From: an uncultured Dorea sp.
Lineage (GTDB): Bacteria; Bacillota; Clostridia; Lachnospirales; Lachnospiraceae
DNA: 64,000 nt
Assembly (NCBI GenBank): GCA_910584095.1
Contig: CAJTYU010000002.1
Location: forward strand, 62,001-126,000
Direction: 5' to 3'
Shown here: piece after piece, positions 35,383-44,161 of the stretch
Layout of the letters: each line of letters starts with the position of its first letter
Position numbering within the stretch: the stretch's first letter is position 1
Made by a program: the position numbers and the translations under genes
The notes under the pieces: model-generated
What the model was told of the DNA's origin: nothing
Seen by the model: only the letters and a program-made list of their open reading frames with translations
Databases searched by the model: none

Positions 35383-35991
35383 ATGAAGATACTTGCGATT
35401 GCGGATGAAGAGTCGAAAGCTCTGTGGGACTATTTTGACAGAAGTAAATTTGAAGGAATCGACCTGATCATTTCCTGCGGGGATTTAGAGGCGGATTATC
35501 TTTCCTTTCTGACAACCCTGACGTCGATTCCGGTGCTGTATGTGCATGGCAATCATGATGTGAAATATGATCGAAAGCCGCCGGAGGGGTGTATCTGTAT
35601 CGACGACAGGATTTATGTCTACAAAGGCGTGCGGATCATGGGGCTGGGAGGCTCTATGGAGTATTATGGCGGGAAACATCAGTATACGGAAGCGCAGATG
35701 CGCCTGCGGGTGGGGCGGATGTGGTTTCAGATTGTGAGGCGGCGGGGATTCGATATTCTCGTGACTCACGCCCCGGCTTACGGACTCAATGACGGAAAGG
35801 ATCTTCCCCACCGGGGATTTCAGACATTTTTAACACTGATCGAGCGGTACAGACCGAAATATTTCCTGCATGGGCACGTACACAGGAATTACAGCAGAGA
35901 GTTTAAGCGTTATGATAGGTATCTGGATACAAAGGTAATTAATGCGTATGAAAGGTGTGTGTTTGAGTATGAGGATGAAGGTACGGAATAA
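35383..35991 (+). CDS. Calcineurin-like metallophosphoesterase
   Basis: 202 residues. Metal motifs in order: IADEES (D-x-H is D-E-E here, so the usual first His is replaced by Glu), SCGDLEADYL, HGNHDVKYD, THAPAYGLND and HGHVHRNY. Five of six motifs are canonical, so dinuclear phosphodiesterase or phosphatase activity is plausible; the altered first site may change metal preference. It is tightly coupled to the BMP fusion upstream (9 bases) and overlaps the GH3 gene downstream by about 23 bases. Substrate unknown. Confidence 0.85.
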   Translation: MKILAIADEESKALWDYFDRSKFEGIDLIISCGDLEADYLSFLTTLTSIPVLYVHGNHDVKYDRKPPEGCICIDDRIYVYKGVRIMGLGGSMEYYGGKHQYTEAQMRLRVGRMWFQIVRRRGFDILVTHAPAYGLNDGKDLPHRGFQTFLTLIERYRPKYFLHGHVHRNYSREFKRYDRYLDTKVINAYERCVFEYEDEGTE

Positions 35992-38446
35992 GGCGGCGTT
36001 TACAGATGCGGCGACGGATCTGGAGGTAACGAATAAAAAGACTGCTTATCTGGCGGCGCTGGAAGGAATCGTGCTGCTGGAAAATGACGGATGCCTGCCC
36101 TTGAAACCGGGAAAGGTCGCCCTGTACGGCGCGGGAGCGGATCGGACGATCAAAGGAGGAACCGGTTCCGGCGAGGTAAATGTACGGCATGCGGTATCAA
36201 TTCTGGAGGGACTGGAAAAGAACGGCTTTACGGTGACAAGCAAGCCTTGGATCGACGATTACCGGGCGGTTTATAAAAAGGCGGAGGCGGATTACAAAGA
36301 GGAGCTGGGAAAGAAGCTGCTCCACTTAAACCCCGCGAACCTGCTGAACATTTTGAGTCCTTTCCAGATGCCCGCGGGCCAGCCGGTTACGGAGGAGGAG
36401 ATTGCGGCCTCCGATACGGATACCTGTATCTATGTGGCGGCCAGACAGGCGGGGGAAGGCGCGGACCGGAAGCTGGAGCGTGAAGAGTATTCCCTGTCTG
36501 AAGCCGAGAAGAGCAGCATCGCTTTGTGTGCGGAACATTATAAAAGAATGATTGTGGTAATCAACGCGGGGGCGTCCCTTGATATGGATTTTTTGGATGA
36601 GATCAGGGGAATCAACGCAGTTGTCTTTTTCGGGCAGCAGGGAACCATGGGAGGCCAGGCTTTTGCAGATCTGCTTTGCGGAAAGGAAACGCCCTCCGGG
36701 AAGCTTGCAGATACATGGGCGTATCATTATACCGATTATCCCAATGCAGAAGAATACAGCTATCTAAACGGTAATCTGGATGAAGAGTATTACGAGGAAG
36801 GCATCTATGTCGGTTACCGCTATTTTGACAGCTATGGAATCGCACCCAGATATCCCTTTGGATATGGATTATCTTATACGAATTTTACGATCGAGACGGA
36901 AAAGGTTTCAGTTAAGCAGACTTCGGTAAAGGTAAAGGCAGTGGTTACCAATACGGGAGGCTGCGCCGGAAAAGAGACGGTTCAAATCTATGTGAGCTGT
37001 CCTCAGAGCGGGCAGGCTAAGGAATATCAGAGGCTTGCGGCGTTTGCCAAGACGAAGAAATTAGAGCCGGGAGAGAGCGAAAAGCTGAAGCTTAGTTTTG
37101 ACTTTGCAGCTCTTGCAAGTTACCGGACGGAGGATGCGGCGACGGTATTAGAACAGGGAGACTACCTTGTGCGGGTGGGAAATTCCAGCAGGAATACCCG
37201 GCCTCAGGCTGTGCTTGCGCTGGATAAGGAAGCGGTGGTTTCCAGACACTGCCGCATCTGTGAGAATGGGGAGACAAGGGAAATGCAGCCGCCGATGCTG
37301 CCGGAGGAGGCGATATCGGAAGATCTCCCAAGGATTAAAATGCGCGGAAAGGAGATTTCCTGCGGGACGTATGATTATCAGACGCCGGATATCTTCCATT
37401 CGCCGGAAACGGACGCCTTTTTGGATAAACTGACGCCGGAGGAAATGGCGGCCCTTACCGTGGGAGCCGGGATGTCTGGGAAACGGTTCTTTGAAGCGCC
37501 GGGAGCGGCGGGTTCTACTACGGCGGAGCTTTTGGATAAAGGGATTCCCAACGTATCCCTCGCGGACGGACCGGCGGGCCTGAGGCTGCAAAAACGAACC
37601 GCCGTAACCAGAACAGGGAGATTAAAGGCAGTAGAACCGAATCTGGAGATGTTTCAGTATTTTCCTGAGGCGGTAAAGAAGTTTTTGTTTGCCAATCCGG
37701 AGAAGCACCCGGTTGTATATCAGTTTACTACGGCCTTTCCCACAGGACTGGCTCTTGCCCAGACTTGGAACAAGGAATTGGCGGAACAGGTAGGAGAAGC
37801 AGTGGGGGAAGAAATGAAAGCCTACGGCGTTACCTATTGGCTGGCTCCAGCGCTGAATATTCACAGGAACCCGCTGTGCGGGAGGAACTTTGAGTATTTC
37901 TCAGAGGATCCGCTTCTGTCGGGCGCTTTTGCCGCGGCTGTCACGAAAGGCGTACAGAAAAACAGAGGATGCTATGTGACCATCAAACATTTCTGCTGCA
38001 ATAATCAGGAGGATAACCGGAATCATACCAATGCGAATGTAGGAGAGCGGGCGCTGAGGGAGATTTACCTGAAGGGATTTGAGATTGCGGTGAAGGAAGC
38101 GGCTCCGGGCGCTGTGATGAGCAGCTATAACAAGGTAAACGGTATGTATGTGAACAACAGCTACGACCTGCTGACGAAGGTGCTCAGGAATGAGTGGGGC
38201 TTTAAGGGGCTGGTTATGACCGATTGGTTTGCCACCGGAAAGAACGTGGGCAGCCATGTGTCTGCCATCCAGGCGGGGAATGATTTGATCATGCCGGGAA
38301 GCAAGTCGGCGGTGAAGGAGATTGTAAAGACTGTAGAGGACGGCGCGCTTGAGGCGGAGGATGTGAAACGCTGCGCGGCCAACGTGCTGAAGGGCATTCT
38401 GTCCTCGCGGATCTATCAGGGATACCGCAGGCTGGGCGAGAAATAG
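35969..38446 (+). CDS. GH3 glycoside hydrolase with permuted domain order, cytoplasmic
   Basis: 825 residues from ATG 35969. Domain order is reversed from most GH3 enzymes: the alpha/beta sandwich domain comes first (about 25-290, LENDGCLPLKPGKVALYGAGA, AGEGADRKLER), then an FnIII-like domain (about 310-400), and the (beta/alpha)8 catalytic barrel last (about 480-825: LADGPAGLRLQ, WLAPALNIHRNPLCGRNFEYFSEDP, TIKHFCCNNQE). The nucleophile is the Asp of VMTDWFATG (codon 38222-38224). The same permutation is known in rumen and gut beta-glucosidases. No signal peptide, so it acts on imported oligosaccharides or glycosides, though no sugar importer is adjacent. Its start lies inside the phosphoesterase gene; ATG 35975 is an alternative. 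Confidence 0.93.
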   Translation: MRMKVRNKAAFTDAATDLEVTNKKTAYLAALEGIVLLENDGCLPLKPGKVALYGAGADRTIKGGTGSGEVNVRHAVSILEGLEKNGFTVTSKPWIDDYRAVYKKAEADYKEELGKKLLHLNPANLLNILSPFQMPAGQPVTEEEIAASDTDTCIYVAARQAGEGADRKLEREEYSLSEAEKSSIALCAEHYKRMIVVINAGASLDMDFLDEIRGINAVVFFGQQGTMGGQAFADLLCGKETPSGKLADTWAYHYTDYPNAEEYSYLNGNLDEEYYEEGIYVGYRYFDSYGIAPRYPFGYGLSYTNFTIETEKVSVKQTSVKVKAVVTNTGGCAGKETVQIYVSCPQSGQAKEYQRLAAFAKTKKLEPGESEKLKLSFDFAALASYRTEDAATVLEQGDYLVRVGNSSRNTRPQAVLALDKEAVVSRHCRICENGETREMQPPMLPEEAISEDLPRIKMRGKEISCGTYDYQTPDIFHSPETDAFLDKLTPEEMAALTVGAGMSGKRFFEAPGAAGSTTAELLDKGIPNVSLADGPAGLRLQKRTAVTRTGRLKAVEPNLEMFQYFPEAVKKFLFANPEKHPVVYQFTTAFPTGLALAQTWNKELAEQVGEAVGEEMKAYGVTYWLAPALNIHRNPLCGRNFEYFSEDPLLSGAFAAAVTKGVQKNRGCYVTIKHFCCNNQEDNRNHTNANVGERALREIYLKGFEIAVKEAAPGAVMSSYNKVNGMYVNNSYDLLTKVLRNEWGFKGLVMTDWFATGKNVGSHVSAIQAGNDLIMPGSKSAVKEIVKTVEDGALEAEDVKRCAANVLKGILSSRIYQGYRRLGEK

Positions 38447-38556
38447 CGGGAACCAGATACAGGAGCCGGCAGATTACGGATGGAAAGATTCTATGGAGAA
38501 CTGTGCGCTTCGGTACAGTAAGGGATGAAAGAAAGGGATTTTAGGAGGATTCAGTT

Positions 38557-39405
38557 ATGAGTTATGCGGATAAGGTATTTATCGCTATGTGCCGCGACAT
38601 TATTGACAACGGCACCAGCACTGAGGGAGAGAAGGTGCGTCCGGTATGGGAGGACAAAACCAGCGCTTATACGATTAAGAGATTCGGCGTGGTGAACCGG
38701 TATGATTTGTCGAAGGAATTTCCGGCGCTGACTCTCCGGAGGACTGCGATCAAGAGCTGTACTGACGAGATGCTGTGGATCTGGCAGAAGAAGTCTAATA
38801 ATATCCATGACCTTCATTCCGGGATCTGGGACAGCTGGGCGGATGAGGAAGGCTCCATCGGCAAGGCATACGGATACCAGATGGGGGTCAAGCACACCTA
38901 CAAAGAGGGTATGATGGATCAGGTGGACCGGGTCATCTATGATCTGAAGAATAATCCGTACAGCAGAAGGATTATGACGAATATGTATGTGCATCAGGAT
39001 CTGCATGAGATGGCGCTGTACCCTTGCGCCTATAGCATGACCTTTAATGTGACGAAGGAAAAAGAGAGCGACAGGCTGACGCTGAACGCTGTGCTGAACC
39101 AGCGCTCGCAGGATGTGCTAACGGCAAATAACTGGAATGTGTGCCAGTATTCGGTGCTCTTGCATATGCTGGCGCAGGTATGCGGCATGAAAGCGGGAGA
39201 GCTGGTGCATGTGATTGCAGACGCGCACATCTACGACAGGCATATTCCGCTGGTGGAAGAACTGATTAAGCGGAAACCCCTTCCGGCTCCGAAGTTCTGG
39301 CTGAATCCTGAGATTCATGATTTTTATGAATTTACAAGGGATGATGTGAAGCTGATGGATTATGAGACCCATGAGCAGATTCGGGATATCCCGGTGGCGG
39401 TTTAA
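38557..39405 (+). CDS. thyA: Thymidylate synthase (divergent ThyA type)
   Basis: 282 residues; makes dTMP from dUMP with methylene-THF. Catalytic Cys157 lies in ALYPCAYSMTFNV, where the common P-C-H...Q-F is P-C-A...T-F, so the neighbouring His and Gln are replaced. The dUMP-binding NQRSQDVLTANNWNVCQY and the DAHIYDRH motif are kept, though the usual G-x-P-F-N is A-N-N-W-N. The phosphate-contacting Arg pair is probably PYSRRIM. The variant is nonetheless likely active, since folA follows 58 bases later and makes the usual pair. RBS AGGAGG. Confidence 0.93.
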   Translation: MSYADKVFIAMCRDIIDNGTSTEGEKVRPVWEDKTSAYTIKRFGVVNRYDLSKEFPALTLRRTAIKSCTDEMLWIWQKKSNNIHDLHSGIWDSWADEEGSIGKAYGYQMGVKHTYKEGMMDQVDRVIYDLKNNPYSRRIMTNMYVHQDLHEMALYPCAYSMTFNVTKEKESDRLTLNAVLNQRSQDVLTANNWNVCQYSVLLHMLAQVCGMKAGELVHVIADAHIYDRHIPLVEELIKRKPLPAPKFWLNPEIHDFYEFTRDDVKLMDYETHEQIRDIPVAV

Positions 39406-39463
39406 GGATATGGAGGAGCAGTGGGGAGAATTTACAGCTTAAAAAGTATGAGGTGAGAAGAAT

Positions 39464-39958
39464 ATGAAATTGATTGTGGCGGTAGATCGGGAATGGGCGA
39501 TTGGGAAAAATAACCGGATGATGTGGAACATTCCGGCGGATATGAAATTTTTCAGGGAGACTACGAGAGGCAATGTGGTAATTATGGGGAGGAAGACTTT
39601 AGAGAGTTTTCCCCAGAGCCAGCCGTTACCGAACCGAGTTAATATTGTGATTACTAAGAATAAGAATTACCGGGTGAAAGGCGCGGTGGCGGTGCATAGC
39701 ATTGAGGAGGCAATTGCCGAGAGCGGCAGGCATGAGGGCGATGTATATGTAATCGGCGGCGAAAGCATATACCGTTCTATGCTGCAGTATTGCGATACGG
39801 CGCTGGTGACGAAGATTGACCATACTTTTGACGCGGATACGTATTTCCCAAATCTGGACAAGGATTCGGAGTGGGAAATGACAAAAACCAGCGAGGAACA
39901 GACTTGCTTTGATCTGGAGTATTACTTTACGGTTTATAAACGGATTTGTTCATCATAA
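39464..39958 (+). CDS. folA: Dihydrofolate reductase
   Basis: 164 residues; regenerates THF with NADPH. VAVDREWAIGKNNRMMWNIPADMKFFRETT holds the catalytic Asp and the substrate loop; NVVIMGRKTLESFP and VYVIGGESIYRSML are cofactor-binding. RBS AGGTGAG. Follows thyA, whose reaction produces dihydrofolate. Confidence 0.95.
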   Translation: MKLIVAVDREWAIGKNNRMMWNIPADMKFFRETTRGNVVIMGRKTLESFPQSQPLPNRVNIVITKNKNYRVKGAVAVHSIEEAIAESGRHEGDVYVIGGESIYRSMLQYCDTALVTKIDHTFDADTYFPNLDKDSEWEMTKTSEEQTCFDLEYYFTVYKRICSS

Positions 39959-40032
39959 AGAGCCGGAGATACAAATACTAACGTCATACTAATGTACTAG
40001 AAAAGAAATAAGTGGAGCGTGTGTAGGAACAG

Positions 40033-41283
40033 ATGAGGATTTTAACGATTACGGCACAGAAGCCGAACAGTACCGGGAGCGGCGTATATCTAACGGAGCT
40101 GGTAAAGGCGTTTGCGGGAGAGGGACACAAACAGGCGGTGCTTGCAGGCGTTTACCAGGATGATAAGACGGAGTTTCCAGAAGGGGTAGTTTTTTATCCG
40201 GTGTATTTTAAGACAGAGGAGCTGCCCTTTCCTATTGCTGGAATGTCGGATGAGATGCCTTATGAGAGCACGATATACGGCCGGATGACAGAAGAAATGG
40301 TTGGTCAGTTTGAGCGGGCTTTCAGAAAGGCAGTAAGGAACGCGGCGGCAGATTTTCTGCCGGAGCTTGTGATCTGCCATCATTTATATCTGGTGACTTC
40401 CATTGTCAGGGAAGAATTGGCAGACCTTCCGGTATGCGGCTTCTGCCATAATACGGATCTGCGCCAGATGAAAAAGATTTCTTTAAGAAGGGAATATATC
40501 CGCAGACAGATACCGAAACTGGGGGCTATCTTTGCCCTGCATGAGGAACAAAAGAAAGAGATCAGGGATATTTATCCGGTGAAGGAGGAGCAGATAACGG
40601 TTGCGGGAACCGGTTATAATTCGGAGATATTCTTTTGGAACCGGGAGACAGACGCCCACAGCGCTGCGGGAGAGTCTGGGATGAGGAAGGGGAAGCCTGT
40701 GCGGCTGATTTATGCGGGAAAGATTGCAGAAAAAAAGGGTGTGGCAAGCCTCCTAAAGAGCTTATCCTTTCTGCCGTGGGAAGGTTCCAAACTGGAAGTA
40801 TATCTGGCGGGAGGGGCTGGCAACAGGGAAGAATATAATCAGATTCAAAGGCTGGCGGGACAGTGCGGGTATCCGGTGCGGTTTCTGGGGAAGCTGTCTC
40901 AGAATGAACTTGCGAAGGAATATAACAAAAGCGATATCTTTGTGCTTCCCTCCTTTAGCGAGGGCCTTCCGTTAACAGTCATGGAGGCTATGGCTTGCGG
41001 CTGCAAAGTGATCGTAACGGATCTGCCGGGAATCCGGCCGTGGATAGAGGAAAATGTGGCGCACGCGCCGGTTTTCTTTGTGACGCCGCCTAAGATGCAG
41101 CATACAGACGAGCCGGAAACAGAGAGCCTTGAGATCTTTGAAAGGGAGCTGGCCGGAACCATTGAGGCGTGTGCAGATGCACCTTATCCGGGCTATCCGG
41201 ATCTTGCGAGGGTATCATGGGGGAACATCTGCAGGCTGGTGCATTGCCGCATGGATAAAATGGATTATCACCGAAAAGAGTAA
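40033..41283 (+). CDS. Glycosyltransferase family 4 protein
   Basis: 416 residues of the GT-B fold. N-terminal MRILTITAQKPNSTGSGVYLTELVKAF acceptor domain; donor domain from about 225 (RLIYAGKIAEKKGVASLLKSLSFL), LAGGAGNREEY, VRFLGKLSQNELAKEYNKSD and the retaining E-x7-E motif SFSEGLPLTVMEAMACG. Cytoplasmic, no signal peptide. It stands between folA and the ilv T-box without a glycan locus around it, so donor and acceptor cannot be deduced. RBS is weak (AGGAAC). Confidence 0.88.
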   Translation: MRILTITAQKPNSTGSGVYLTELVKAFAGEGHKQAVLAGVYQDDKTEFPEGVVFYPVYFKTEELPFPIAGMSDEMPYESTIYGRMTEEMVGQFERAFRKAVRNAAADFLPELVICHHLYLVTSIVREELADLPVCGFCHNTDLRQMKKISLRREYIRRQIPKLGAIFALHEEQKKEIRDIYPVKEEQITVAGTGYNSEIFFWNRETDAHSAAGESGMRKGKPVRLIYAGKIAEKKGVASLLKSLSFLPWEGSKLEVYLAGGAGNREEYNQIQRLAGQCGYPVRFLGKLSQNELAKEYNKSDIFVLPSFSEGLPLTVMEAMACGCKVIVTDLPGIRPWIEENVAHAPVFFVTPPKMQHTDEPETESLEIFERELAGTIEACADAPYPGYPDLARVSWGNICRLVHCRMDKMDYHRKE

Positions 41284-41293
41284 AATTAGACGG

Positions 41294-41323
41294 TTGACAA
41301 CCAAGCAGGCAATCCTCTATAAT
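41294..41323 (+). promoter_or_regulatory. Promoter of ilvBH T-box transcript
   Basis: Perfect consensus hexamers TTGACA (41294-41299) and TATAAT (41318-41323) with an 18-base spacer; transcription would start near 41330. Confidence 0.88.
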
Positions 41324-41344
41324 AGTAGCAATCTTACTATTTCA

Positions 41345-41670
41345 GACAAATGCAGTGACGAGGAGGAGTACATAGGCAGCCCGAAGCAAAGAGAGAAGAT
41401 GGAGGGTGCGAATCTTCGAGAGGGTCTTATGGAAGTAGCCTCTGAGCGGTGAACCGAACGCGGCGGTATGTCCGGGGAAAGAGATGCGGGACATTTCGTT
41501 AGTAGATTTCAACGTGATTCCTACGTTACAGGGAAGCAGTATTGGGGGAAGGCAGTATGGATTTGGCGGCCGGAAGCCTGTGCTGGCAGAGTGCGGAGAG
41601 CAGTCTCCGAAGTTAGGTGGTAACACGGATATCATATCCGCCCTAAGCGTTTTGCTTAGGGCGTTTTTAA
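41345..41670 (+). ncRNA. T-box riboswitch upstream of ilvB
   Basis: Leader of about 330 bases. Stem I base pairs GAGG (41360-41363) with CCTC (41439-41442); the S-turn is AGTA (41367-41370) opposite GAA (41432-41434), which puts GTA (41435-41437), a valine codon, at the specifier position. The distal stem GAAGAT/AATCTTC carries the GGGTGCGA loop. The T-box sequence AGTTAGGTGGTAACACGG (41611-41628) has TGGT to pair with an ACCA tRNA end. A terminator hairpin (41639-41663) with T-run ends the leader. Uncharged tRNA allows read-through into ilvBH. The Val reading is inferred; Leu or Ile control is possible. Confidence 0.93.
41639..41670 (+). terminator. T-box terminator hairpin
   Basis: CGCCCTAAGC (41639-41648) pairs with GCTTAGGGCG (41654-41663), followed by TTTTT; the competing antiterminator would use the TGGT segment at 41617-41621. 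Confidence 0.88.
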
Positions 41671-41815
41671 ATGCGCGCCCCATGCAGAAGAGGCATGCCG
41701 CCGAGGCGGCGAAAGGGGCGCCGGGCAGGGAGGATGAATCCGCTTTGCTTGATTGCCGCGTATCCGTAAGGATGCGGCAGGAACAGAGACAAAAAAGAAA
41801 AGGAGGCAGATATAT

Positions 41816-43537
41816 ATGAGGAAGATCAGCGGAAATAAGCTGCTTGTTAAGGCGCTTAGGGAAGAGGGCGTAGATACGCTATTCGGCTATCCGGGAGCCT
41901 GTACCATCGATATCAGCGACGAGCTGTATAAGCAGGATTACACAAGAGTGATTCTGCCGAGGCAGGAGGTGGCCTTGGTGCATGAGGCGGACGCCTATGC
42001 AAGATCTACAGGAAAGGTCGGCGTGTGTCTGGTAACCAGCGGCCCGGGAGCGACCAATTTGGTGACTGGGCTTGCAACGGCTTATTATGATAGCGTGCCT
42101 CTGGTATGCTTTACCGGGCAGGTGGCGAGACATCTGATTGGAAACGATGCATTTCAGGAGGTAGATATCGTAGGGATTACCAGAAGCATTACCAAATATG
42201 GGGTAACCGTGCGGGACAGAAAGGATCTGGGACGGATCGTCAAGGAAGCCTTTTACATTGCCAGAACCGGAAGGCCGGGGCCGGTGCTGATCGATCTTCC
42301 CAAAGACGTGATGGCGGAGCATGGAGATGCGGAGTATCCTTCAGAGGTTAATATCAGAGGATATAAACCGAATACCATCGCTCATGTCGGGCAGCTTAAG
42401 CGTGCGATTAAGATGCTGAATAAGGCAAAGCGGCCGCTGTTTTTGATCGGCGGCGGCGTAAATATTGCGAATGCCAGAGAAGAATTTACCGAGCTGGTAA
42501 GAATTACGAATGTACCGGTGGTAACGACGGTTATGGGGCGCGGGGCGATCGCCACAAACCATCCGCTGTATATTGGTAATCTGGGAATGCACGGCGCTTA
42601 TGCCTGCAATATGGCGGTGAGCGAATGTGATATTTTATTTTCGATCGGAACCAGATTCAACGACCGGATTACGGGCAAGCTTCATTCCTTTGCGCCAAAG
42701 GCGAAGATTATTCATATCGATATCGATACCGCGGCTATTTCCAAAAATGTACAGGTGGATGTGCCGATTGTTGCCGATGCAAGGGATGCGATTACCCGGA
42801 TGCTGGAGTATGTGGAGCCTCTGAATACGGAAAAATGGGTGGGCCGGATTCAGGAATGGAAGGATGAACACCCGCTTGCCATGCGGGAGAAGCCGGTTAT
42901 GACGCCGAAAGATGTCATCGATACCATTAATCGGATGTTTGATGAAGCGGTGATCGTTACGGATGTGGGCCAGCATCAGATGTTTGCGTCGCAGTTCGCG
43001 GAGATTACGCCGAAGAAGAAGCTTCTGATGTCCGGGGGATTGGGAACCATGGGCTACGGCCTGCCGGGCGCGATCGGCGCGAAGCTTGGGAATCCGGATA
43101 TCCCGGTTATCTCCATTTCCGGCGACGGCGGTATGCAGATGAATATTCAGGAGCTTGCGACGGCTGTGTTAGAGGAACTGCCGATCATTTCCTGCATTTT
43201 TAACAATAATAATCTGGGAATGGTGCGCCAGTGGCAGAAGCTGTTCTATGGAAAACGGTATTCCATGACCTGCCTCCATTCCGGCGCGGCCTGCCGGGGG
43301 AAATGCGGCGAGGTGGAATGCCCGCCGTATACGCCTGACTTTATCAAACTGGCGGAGAGCTACGGAGCGAAGGGAATCCGGATTACGAAAAAGGAAGAGA
43401 TCGAACCGGCTTTCCGGGAGGCAATGGCAAGCGTTAAGACGCCGTATATCTTGGAATTTGAGATCGACCCGGAGGATTTGGTGTATCCGATGATCGAGCC
43501 GGGCGGGACCTTACAGGATCTGATTATGGACTGCTAG
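41816..43537 (+). CDS. ilvB: Acetolactate synthase large subunit
   Basis: 573-residue thiamine-diphosphate enzyme, first common step of Val, Leu and Ile synthesis. The catalytic Glu lies in VLPRQEVALVHEADAYAR; the central domain binds FAD; ThDP/Mg motif GDGGMQMNIQELATA...NNNNLG is near residue 435-470. A short Cys-rich insertion, SGAACRGKCGEVECPPY, precedes the C-terminal part. Start at 41816 behind AAAGGAGG; 21 extra codons open upstream are not used. Controlled by the T-box; the regulatory subunit follows 15 bases later. Confidence 0.95.
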   Translation: MRKISGNKLLVKALREEGVDTLFGYPGACTIDISDELYKQDYTRVILPRQEVALVHEADAYARSTGKVGVCLVTSGPGATNLVTGLATAYYDSVPLVCFTGQVARHLIGNDAFQEVDIVGITRSITKYGVTVRDRKDLGRIVKEAFYIARTGRPGPVLIDLPKDVMAEHGDAEYPSEVNIRGYKPNTIAHVGQLKRAIKMLNKAKRPLFLIGGGVNIANAREEFTELVRITNVPVVTTVMGRGAIATNHPLYIGNLGMHGAYACNMAVSECDILFSIGTRFNDRITGKLHSFAPKAKIIHIDIDTAAISKNVQVDVPIVADARDAITRMLEYVEPLNTEKWVGRIQEWKDEHPLAMREKPVMTPKDVIDTINRMFDEAVIVTDVGQHQMFASQFAEITPKKKLLMSGGLGTMGYGLPGAIGAKLGNPDIPVISISGDGGMQMNIQELATAVLEELPIISCIFNNNNLGMVRQWQKLFYGKRYSMTCLHSGAACRGKCGEVECPPYTPDFIKLAESYGAKGIRITKKEEIEPAFREAMASVKTPYILEFEIDPEDLVYPMIEPGGTLQDLIMDC

Positions 43538-43552
43538 AAGGGAGTGTATAAA

Positions 43553-44065
43553 ATGAATCACAATGGTATGAAAAAGAGATGGATTTCCCTGTATGTGGAA
43601 AATCAGGTGGGCGTGCTCTCCAAGATTTCGGGACTGTTTTCCGGAAAGTCCTATAATCTGGACAGCCTGACGGTGGGAACCACGGAGGATCCTACGGTTT
43701 CAAGGATGACCATAGCGACGGTCAGCGACGACGAGACCTTTGAGCAGATCAAAAAGCAGTTAAACCGTCTGGTAGAGGTGATCAAGGTCATTGATTTTAC
43801 CGATGTGTTTGTGAGAATGAAGGAGATCATGTATGTGAAGGTGAGAAGGTGCAGCGCGTCGGATAAGACAGAGCTGTTCCAGATCGCGGAGACCTTCAAG
43901 GCCAAGGTCATTGATTACGGCAGGGACAGCCTGCTGCTGGAATTTGTGCAGACAGCCACCAAGAACGACGCGGTGGTGAAGCTGATGAAGGAAGAATTCA
44001 AAAGCATCGAGGTGGTGCGCGGCGGAAGCGTGGGGATCGAGTCCATCAGTTTTATGGAGCGGTAA
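43553..44065 (+). CDS. ilvH: Acetolactate synthase small (regulatory) subunit
   Basis: 170 residues. N-terminal ACT domain WISLYVENQVGVLSKISGLFSGKSYNLDSLTVGTT, followed by a second ACT-like domain (about 85-165), the normal IlvH/IlvN layout. It binds valine for feedback control and raises activity of the large subunit. ATG at 43553 is preferred over GTG at 43544 because GAAGGGAG (43538-43545) overlaps the latter. Confidence 0.94.
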   Translation: MNHNGMKKRWISLYVENQVGVLSKISGLFSGKSYNLDSLTVGTTEDPTVSRMTIATVSDDETFEQIKKQLNRLVEVIKVIDFTDVFVRMKEIMYVKVRRCSASDKTELFQIAETFKAKVIDYGRDSLLLEFVQTATKNDAVVKLMKEEFKSIEVVRGGSVGIESISFMER

Positions 44066-44161
44066 ATAAGTTTCATCTGTGAGAAAGGAAGCCGTCTGCT
44101 GCGTAAGTTTGGATATGTGACGATATGGATGCGGGCATCTCTGAGGGGACTGCCTGCATTC

